Shown here: one piece after another, positions 59,670-64,000 of the stretch | Layout of the letters: each line of letters opens with the position of its first letter | Position numbering within the stretch: the stretch's first letter is position 1 | Assembly: GCA_013360295.1 (NCBI GenBank) | Contig: JABWCL010000002.1 | Span: 124,001-188,000, forward strand | From: Ignavibacteriaceae bacterium | Lineage (GTDB): Bacteria > Bacteroidota > Ignavibacteria > Ignavibacteriales > Ignavibacteriaceae | Reading direction: 5' to 3' | DNA: 64,000 nt | Position numbers and translations under genes: made by a program | The notes under the pieces: model-generated | Database searches by the model: none | What the model was told of the DNA's origin: nothing | The model's input: the letters and a program-made list of their open reading frames with translations, nothing else

Positions 59670-60323
59670 TCATTTAATGTTAATGTTAAAGTCTTTAATA
59701 TATACAGGCTCCAGCAGATCGGGATCAACGTATTCAGCCTCCGGATCTTCTGTGTTACTCAGTGCCGCAATTGTCACCGCTGAAGGAGAAAACACGATCT
59801 TCTCCACCTGCGCGCCCGGCAGTTCCAGGTTCCCAAAAACCCTCTCACCGGCGGGTGCCGGGAATTCACTCTGTTTAACAACGGTCACCTGAGATACAAA
59901 TTTAACACTATTTTTAGTTTTTTGAAATCTGGCGTAATAAACTTCAAAGGTGTTTACTTTATTTACCAGTCCGAAACTCTCCCCTTCGGGTATGAACGGC
60001 GCAATTTGGTTCGCCATCGCCTCAAAGGTGGAAACGGGCACTATGGGGCAGTCTGCTCCGTAGGATAGCGCTTTTGCGGCGGCAAGACCGATCCTCAGGC
60101 CGGTAAAGGAGCCCGGTCCGATTGACAGAGCGATATGCTTGACATCAGAAATTTTTGTGCCGGTCAGATTATGAAGCTGTTTGATGATGCTTAGTATCAG
60201 TTTTGAATGGCTTCTTCCGATTTTTACCGATGTCTGCACGTATTTATTTTCATTATAATATACGGCGACATTGCAGAAATCACCCGAAGTCTCGATCGCC
60301 AGCACAGGTTTTTCATTTTTCAT
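59670..60323 (-). CDS. tsaB: tRNA threonylcarbamoyladenosine biosynthesis protein TsaB
   Basis: It is a scaffold and partner of TsaD in making t6A37 on ANN-decoding tRNAs. The 217-residue protein has the ASKHA-like N-terminal LAIETSGDFCNVAVY, the GxSxSK-type GRSHSKLIL, and the hallmark IALSIGPGSFTGLRIGLAAAKAL (about 66-88). It overlaps the tsaE gene by 11 nt, as is frequent for this pair. tsaD, tsaC and the rest of the pathway are not in the window. Confidence 0.95.
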   Translation of the reverse strand: MKNEKPVLAIETSGDFCNVAVYYNENKYVQTSVKIGRSHSKLILSIIKQLHNLTGTKISDVKHIALSIGPGSFTGLRIGLAAAKALSYGADCPIVPVSTFEAMANQIAPFIPEGESFGLVNKVNTFEVYYARFQKTKNSVKFVSQVTVVKQSEFPAPAGERVFGNLELPGAQVEKIVFSPSAVTIAALSNTEDPEAEYVDPDLLEPVYIKDFNINIK

Positions 60324-60747
60324 GTTTATACAGCCTGAATATCCTGGTTTCGTTAGAATGTTCTATCTCAATAATATAGTATTGTTCCGGCAGAACGGCG
60401 GGAAATAGCACTCCCCATTCAATAAAAGTGATTGCGTAATCGGCTGCCATTATCTCATTTATTCCGATATCCGTAAGTTCTTTTTCATAATTGATACGGT
60501 AAAAGTCCAGATGCTGGATTACAGTATCGCCCGTGTGGATATTGACGAGAGTAAAAGTAGGACTCTTAATATCATCGATCCCGTGAAGGTGCCCGATACA
60601 TTTTACGAAAAATGTTTTTCCCGCCCCAAGGTTACCGTTGACGGAGACCACGTCGCCCTGACGGAAATATGAATTAAACTCTTCAGCGATTTTCGCGGTA
60701 TCCCCTTCCGAGTGGCTCTTCTTTTCCGCCAATAAAGACGATGTCAT
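60313..60747 (-). CDS. tsaE: tRNA threonylcarbamoyladenosine biosynthesis ATPase TsaE
   Basis: This 144-residue P-loop ATPase supports the TsaB-TsaD complex in t6A formation. Walker A is GNLGAGKTFF (about 39-48), followed by KSPTFTLVNIH and HLDFYRI (switch-like). The TFIEWG motif (about 109-114) is typical of the family. It overlaps tsaB by 11 nt and the porX stop by 4 nt, so translation is coupled on both sides. Confidence 0.96.
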   Translation of the reverse strand: MTSSLLAEKKSHSEGDTAKIAEEFNSYFRQGDVVSVNGNLGAGKTFFVKCIGHLHGIDDIKSPTFTLVNIHTGDTVIQHLDFYRINYEKELTDIGINEIMAADYAITFIEWGVLFPAVLPEQYYIIEIEHSNETRIFRLYKHEK

Positions 60748-62312
60748 CTGGCTTCCATTATTATCGCGGGAAGTATCATCTCTTCCATCGAGATTCCGCC
60801 GTGCTGGAAGGTATCTTTATAATAACTCAGATACTTATGGTAGTCCGTCGGGTAGACAAAATAATAATCTTCTTTCGCGATTATATAATTAATAGTCACC
60901 CCCCTGCGCGGCAGTTTATACTCAAGGGGATCCTTAATGAATATCGCGTGTTTTTCATCCGCTTTCAGATTCCTGCCGTATTTGAATCTGAGGTTCGTCG
61001 ATGTTTCTTTATCGCCAAGCACTTTAGCGCCTCGCATACAGCGCACACTTCCGTGGTCTGTAGTTATGATTATTTTGGCGTTTTTAATTTTTGAAATTGC
61101 CTTGAAAACTGAAAGCAGATAAGAATGTGAAAACCAGCTGTTCGTCAATGACCTGTAAGCCGATTCCTCCGGAGCTATCTCTTTCAGCAGATCTGAATCC
61201 GACCTTCCGTGAGCGACCATATCCAGGAAGTTCACGACAATCGCCGCGAAATGATTGGAATTATAGGAATGGACGTTCTGCTCAAAATTCCTACCGACAT
61301 CAGGATCAATTATTTTCAGATACTTTAATTCATTCCTCAGCCTTACTTTTTTCCGCTCAAGCAGCAGCTGAAGCAGTTCCTTTTCATATTTATTCATACT
61401 CCGTTCATCTTCATCCGAACCTTTCCAGAGGTCAGGATAAAAACGCTCAATCTCGGAAGGGAACATCCCGGCAAACAAAGCGTTCCTCGCGTATGAAGTC
61501 GCGGTGGGAAGTATGGAAAGGTAAAATTCTTTGTTGATCCTGAAGTAATCAACAAGATGTTTTTCCATCACGAGCCATTGGTCAAGCCTTAAGCAGTCCA
61601 GAACAAAGAAAAAAACATTTGACTCCTCCGGTTTTAACGTGGGTAAAATATAGTCACCGATGAAATCAACTGTCATGGGGGGGCGTTCAGCCCTGTCATT
61701 ACTGTTAACCCATTTACTGTAATGCTTTTCGATGTATTTGGAGAACTCCTGGTTGCACTGTTTTTTCAGTTCAAGAAGCGATTGCTTTAACCCGATCTCA
61801 GAGTATGAATCAAGTTCGATATCCCACGCAACAAGTTTATTATAAATATCTATCCATTCATCATAATCAAGGCGTTCCTGAATAAGAAAAGAAATCTGGT
61901 TAAAATCCTGCAGGTAATCTTTCGCCACGAACTGGCTTGAGATTTTCTTGGAATCAAGCAGTTTTTTACAAACCATAAAAACCTGGCTTGGATTAACCGG
62001 TTTGGTGAGGTAGTCGGAGATCTTGCTCCCGATAGCCTCATTCATAAGGCTCTCTTCCTCGTTCTTTGTGATCATTACCACCGGCACATTGGGTATGCGG
62101 TCTTTGATTTTGGATAACAGTTCGAGCCCGCCCATTCCGGGCATCATTTCATCAAGAAATATCAGATCTGGTTCGTTGTCATTAAGGAAGTGTAAAGCAT
62201 CGGTACCGTTTGTTACTGTGCTTATGTTATAACCTTTATCACTTAAAAGTATTATATGGGCGCGGAAAAGTTCAATCTCATCATCAACCCAGAGTATCTT
62301 TTTCTGTTCCAT
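60744..62312 (-). CDS. porX: PorX-type response regulator with PglZ phosphatase/phosphodiesterase domain
   Basis: The 522-residue protein begins with a complete receiver domain (D10/D11, phospho-acceptor D54, K104 in TKP). After a helical linker (about 120-215), a PglZ domain of the alkaline phosphatase superfamily follows. Its metal-site residues are D239 (VLDCLR), T272 (PTATSYARN), D364 and H368 (FLDMVAHG), D419-H420 (TTDHGS) and H504 (FQHGGIS). This is the plan of PorX, which regulates type IX secretion and acts on oligonucleotides. It fits the two T9SS-tailed proteins in the window. The gene is first in an overlapping operon with tsaE, tsaB, a DUF1573 protein, accD and panC. The kinase PorY is not here. 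Confidence 0.92.
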   Translation of the reverse strand: MEQKKILWVDDEIELFRAHIILLSDKGYNISTVTNGTDALHFLNDNEPDLIFLDEMMPGMGGLELLSKIKDRIPNVPVVMITKNEEESLMNEAIGSKISDYLTKPVNPSQVFMVCKKLLDSKKISSQFVAKDYLQDFNQISFLIQERLDYDEWIDIYNKLVAWDIELDSYSEIGLKQSLLELKKQCNQEFSKYIEKHYSKWVNSNDRAERPPMTVDFIGDYILPTLKPEESNVFFFVLDCLRLDQWLVMEKHLVDYFRINKEFYLSILPTATSYARNALFAGMFPSEIERFYPDLWKGSDEDERSMNKYEKELLQLLLERKKVRLRNELKYLKIIDPDVGRNFEQNVHSYNSNHFAAIVVNFLDMVAHGRSDSDLLKEIAPEESAYRSLTNSWFSHSYLLSVFKAISKIKNAKIIITTDHGSVRCMRGAKVLGDKETSTNLRFKYGRNLKADEKHAIFIKDPLEYKLPRRGVTINYIIAKEDYYFVYPTDYHKYLSYYKDTFQHGGISMEEMILPAIIMEAR

Positions 62313-62360
62313 TTGGTTCTAAATAATTGTCAAATTGAGGGATAAATATAAACAGAATTA

Positions 62361-62380
62361 TTTCACACTATAAGTGTAAA
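62361..62380 (-). promoter_or_regulatory. Imperfect palindrome upstream of porX
   Basis: The 20-bp sequence TTTCACACTATAAGTGTAAA reads almost identically on both strands. It lies 49-68 bp before the porX start, between it and the TauE-type gene, and may be a regulator-binding site. Confidence 0.4.
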
Positions 62381-62420
62381 TTGAGGGTACTGTAAGGATG
62401 CAACCGGTTTCTCCGCCCGG

Positions 62421-63197
62421 TCAGGAGCAGCAGTCTTCTGCTTCGGTGGCAGGCTTTTGCCCGCTATTTGGTTCAGGTACCGGATTGTCTTTCTTCTGAT
62501 CCATTTTCATATGCATCTGTGGCTTTGTAACTTTTTCAAGTTTCGGACTGATAAAAGGGATTCCGAGATCAAGCCCGCGGAGTATAAAAAGAATTGCGAG
62601 TATAACAGAAAAAACAGGGACAAGTTTGCGGTAATTAAATCTGTTCTTTAGTAACTGCGGCAGGCTGGAAACCAACAACATTGAAGGGATAGTACCTATA
62701 CCAAAGAAACCCATAAAGAGCATAGCATCGGTAACTGATCCGAGCGCAACAGCCCCGGCAATCGCGAGATAAACAAAGCCGCACGGAATAAAACCGTTCA
62801 CGATTCCGATTACAAACATACCGGTGTTACCGCTGTAACGAAGAACTCTGCCGAAGAAATTTGTATAGTAATTTTTAATACGAGCGATTGGCGGAAAAGA
62901 GGAAATCGCCTGTTTATATTTTGCGGGAGTAATAAAAAAGAGCAGCAATATAACCCCAAATGCGATCGAAATGAACTGCTGGGAGGAAATGATACGCAGC
63001 CCCTGCCCAAGGTAACCAAAAATAACGCCGAAGATCATATAAGTTACTACGCGTCCAAGATTATATAATAACCTTCCGGTGAAAAAACTAAGTTTACTCT
63101 CTTCTTTCATAGGAAGGGCAAGAGCAATCGGTCCGCACATACCAATGCAGTGCATACTCCCTAATAACCCCATCACCAGTCCGCTTATCAGATGCAA
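62421..63197 (-). CDS. TauE/SafE-type (COG2836) membrane protein, cbb3 oxidase-assembly associated
   Basis: The 258-residue protein has about six membrane helices. The first helix carries the family motif SMHCIGMCGP (H and two Cys), and the third region has GFIPCGFVYLA, as in the CcoS/COG2836 group. The C-terminal tail holds MHMKM and a Cys-Cys end (EDCCS), which could bind copper. In many bacteria this protein accompanies fixH and ccoG, as here (14-nt gap after fixH), suggesting copper supply or redox assembly of the cbb3 oxidase. A sulfite-export role is the alternative implied by the family name, but context argues against it. Confidence 0.8.
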   Translation of the reverse strand: MHLISGLVMGLLGSMHCIGMCGPIALALPMKEESKLSFFTGRLLYNLGRVVTYMIFGVIFGYLGQGLRIISSQQFISIAFGVILLLFFITPAKYKQAISSFPPIARIKNYYTNFFGRVLRYSGNTGMFVIGIVNGFIPCGFVYLAIAGAVALGSVTDAMLFMGFFGIGTIPSMLLVSSLPQLLKNRFNYRKLVPVFSVILAILFILRGLDLGIPFISPKLEKVTKPQMHMKMDQKKDNPVPEPNSGQKPATEAEDCCS

Positions 63198-63211
63198 TTT
63201 AACTCCGGTTA

Positions 63212-63658
63212 TTAATTAAGAAAAATGTCTTTTTTCTCAAGATAGTCTTTCCCCTCATAACTCCAGTTTATAACGACACGCCATAACCCGTTCCGGAATC
63301 CTTCCAGTGACAGATACTGTTTCCCTGATGAATCGGGAGAAACTTTATAATACTTATCCATTTCCGAGTCTGACGGGCGGTAGAAGTGAATCTTTCCGGT
63401 CACGGATTCATACAATATGCTTTCCGGAAAAGTGATATCAAATACTCTGTCAGCCTGAACAAGTTTAAGCGGCATCTGAAGCGCATTTTTTTCTTTCTCG
63501 ATCTCTTCCTGATAGACTAGTGATTTTTCATAATAGTTCGTTGTTTCAAGATCAACTTTATTACTGAATGCAATATATAATACAATTCCGTTCAGAATAA
63601 AAAAGATGATAATCGCTATTACAATGCCTGTTCCCCAGCTTATTTTTTTTGCCATCAC
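63212..63658 (-). CDS. fixH: FixH/CcoH-family protein
   Basis: The 148-residue protein has one N-terminal membrane helix (about 10-31) and a periplasmic domain with the FixH hallmark VDLETTNYYEKSLVYQEEIEK (about 35-55). FixH is needed for assembly or stability of cbb3-type cytochrome oxidase. It overlaps the ccoG stop by 4 nt and precedes the TauE/SafE-type gene by 14 nt. Confidence 0.9.
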   Translation of the reverse strand: MMAKKISWGTGIVIAIIIFFILNGIVLYIAFSNKVDLETTNYYEKSLVYQEEIEKEKNALQMPLKLVQADRVFDITFPESILYESVTGKIHFYRPSDSEMDKYYKVSPDSSGKQYLSLEGFRNGLWRVVINWSYEGKDYLEKKDIFLN

Positions 63659-64000
63659 TTCACTCCTGTCTGCGCGAGGAAGGTGGATTTAACCGAGGCT
63701 ATCTCCTTACCCTTACTAAGCACGTTCATTTCAATCGGTGTATTCATTCGTGTTAACTTATCCTTATCAAGTATTACCATGAACTTCCCTTCATAGATAC
63801 CGTGAGGCCCTAACTTGTAATCGTTACCGAGTACCTTGATCTCTGCGGGAAGGTTTTTAACTTTTACTTCAAATGTAACATCATCAAATGTTTTGTTTAC
63901 CACATTCAGGTTATAAAGATTACTTACCTTATTACCCGGCTGTTCCTGGTAGAGCATTCCCGGGGTGCGAAGAATGTTAACCGAAAAATCAGCCCTGGTG
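63655..64000 (-). CDS. ccoG: CcoG/FixG C-terminal part (gene runs past the window end)
   Basis: The frame is open to the window edge. The 114 visible residues are the C-terminal Ig-like domain of CcoG/FixG, a cytochrome oxidase assembly ferredoxin-like cupric reductase (RTPGMLYQEQ, then NLYNLNVVNKT and a final TFLAQ). An internal Met at 63957 is not the true start. The N-terminal iron-sulfur and membrane parts lie outside the window. Confidence 0.88.
   Translation of the reverse strand, partial: TRADFSVNILRTPGMLYQEQPGNKVSNLYNLNVVNKTFDDVTFEVKVKNLPAEIKVLGNDYKLGPHGIYEGKFMVILDKDKLTRMNTPIEMNVLSKGKEIASVKSTFLAQTGVK

Noticed and set aside
1-64000. CRISPR arrays, rRNA genes, insertion sequences or prophage
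   Set aside because: No regularly spaced direct repeats, rRNA signature stretches, transposase or phage genes were seen on either strand.

Overview
The window looks like a chromosomal segment of a Gram-negative bacterium of the Bacteroidota/Chlorobi group, most probably Ignavibacteria-like. Two secreted proteins end in type IX secretion (T9SS) sorting domains, one with the NYPNPFNP motif typical of that clade, and a PorX-type T9SS regulator is present. There are TPR/beta-barrel outer-membrane proteins and cbb3-oxidase assembly genes. Nearly all genes lie on the minus strand in tightly packed operons. I see no rRNA, CRISPR array, insertion sequence or prophage; one tRNA (Leu, CAA) is present.

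Layout. 1-2.5 kb: the end of an unknown gene, a TrmH/SpoU rRNA methylase and a GT-C-like membrane protein. 2.7-7.8 kb: a glmS / COG2403 GTPase / carbamate kinase / ornithine carbamoyltransferase operon closed by a strong terminator. 8-12.6 kb: a five-PAS histidine kinase and its triple-receiver STAS partner behind a recognisable promoter. 12.8-14.8 kb: tRNA-Leu and an octaheme cytochrome c with a T9SS tail. 15-16.6 kb: a lexA-DUF72 operon with a consensus promoter and a perfect palindromic operator. 16.7-36.2 kb: a large exopolysaccharide locus with a processive GT2 synthase, two tandem TPR/beta-barrel porin-like proteins, a degenerate deacetylase-like protein, an FN3 lipoprotein, an SGNH hydrolase, a KaiC/BcsE-like ATPase, a GH9 endoglucanase and a multi-PAS pseudo-kinase. 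36.2-41.4 kb: an M16 peptidase pair and a periplasmic murein-peptide module (epimerase plus NlpC/P60). 41.4-46.9 kb: a Dlt-like acyl-transfer module (FAAL-type ligase, carrier protein, MBOAT, SGNH proteins). 47.2-52.9 kb: a tiny membrane protein on the plus strand, a PPi-type phosphofructokinase, a T9SS-tailed glycosidase-like protein and UvrD/PcrA. 53.4-55.3 kb: dnaK. 55.7-58.9 kb: cofactor and fatty-acid genes birA, coaX, panC and accD. 58.9-62.3 kb: DUF1573 protein, tsaB, tsaE and porX, overlapping head to tail with accD. 62.4-64 kb: TauE/SafE, FixH and the end of CcoG.

The most interesting part is the combination of the exopolysaccharide locus with the downstream acyl-transfer module. Both contain an SGNH protein of one unusual paralogous family (25755-26990 and 44843-46207). 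This suggests that a secreted polymer is made by the GT2 enzyme, exported through the TPR barrels, trimmed by GH9 and acylated by a FAAL-ACP-MBOAT-SGNH relay resembling the Gram-positive D-alanylation system. A near-perfect sigma-54 (-24/-12) promoter lies immediately before the GT2 gene, and a second, slightly weaker one before dnaK. A strong bidirectional terminator separates the GT2 operon from the SGNH gene upstream. These links are inference from motifs and gene order; the polymer and acyl group are unknown.

Residue positions are my own counts and may be off by one or two. All family calls come from motifs I could read, with no database search.
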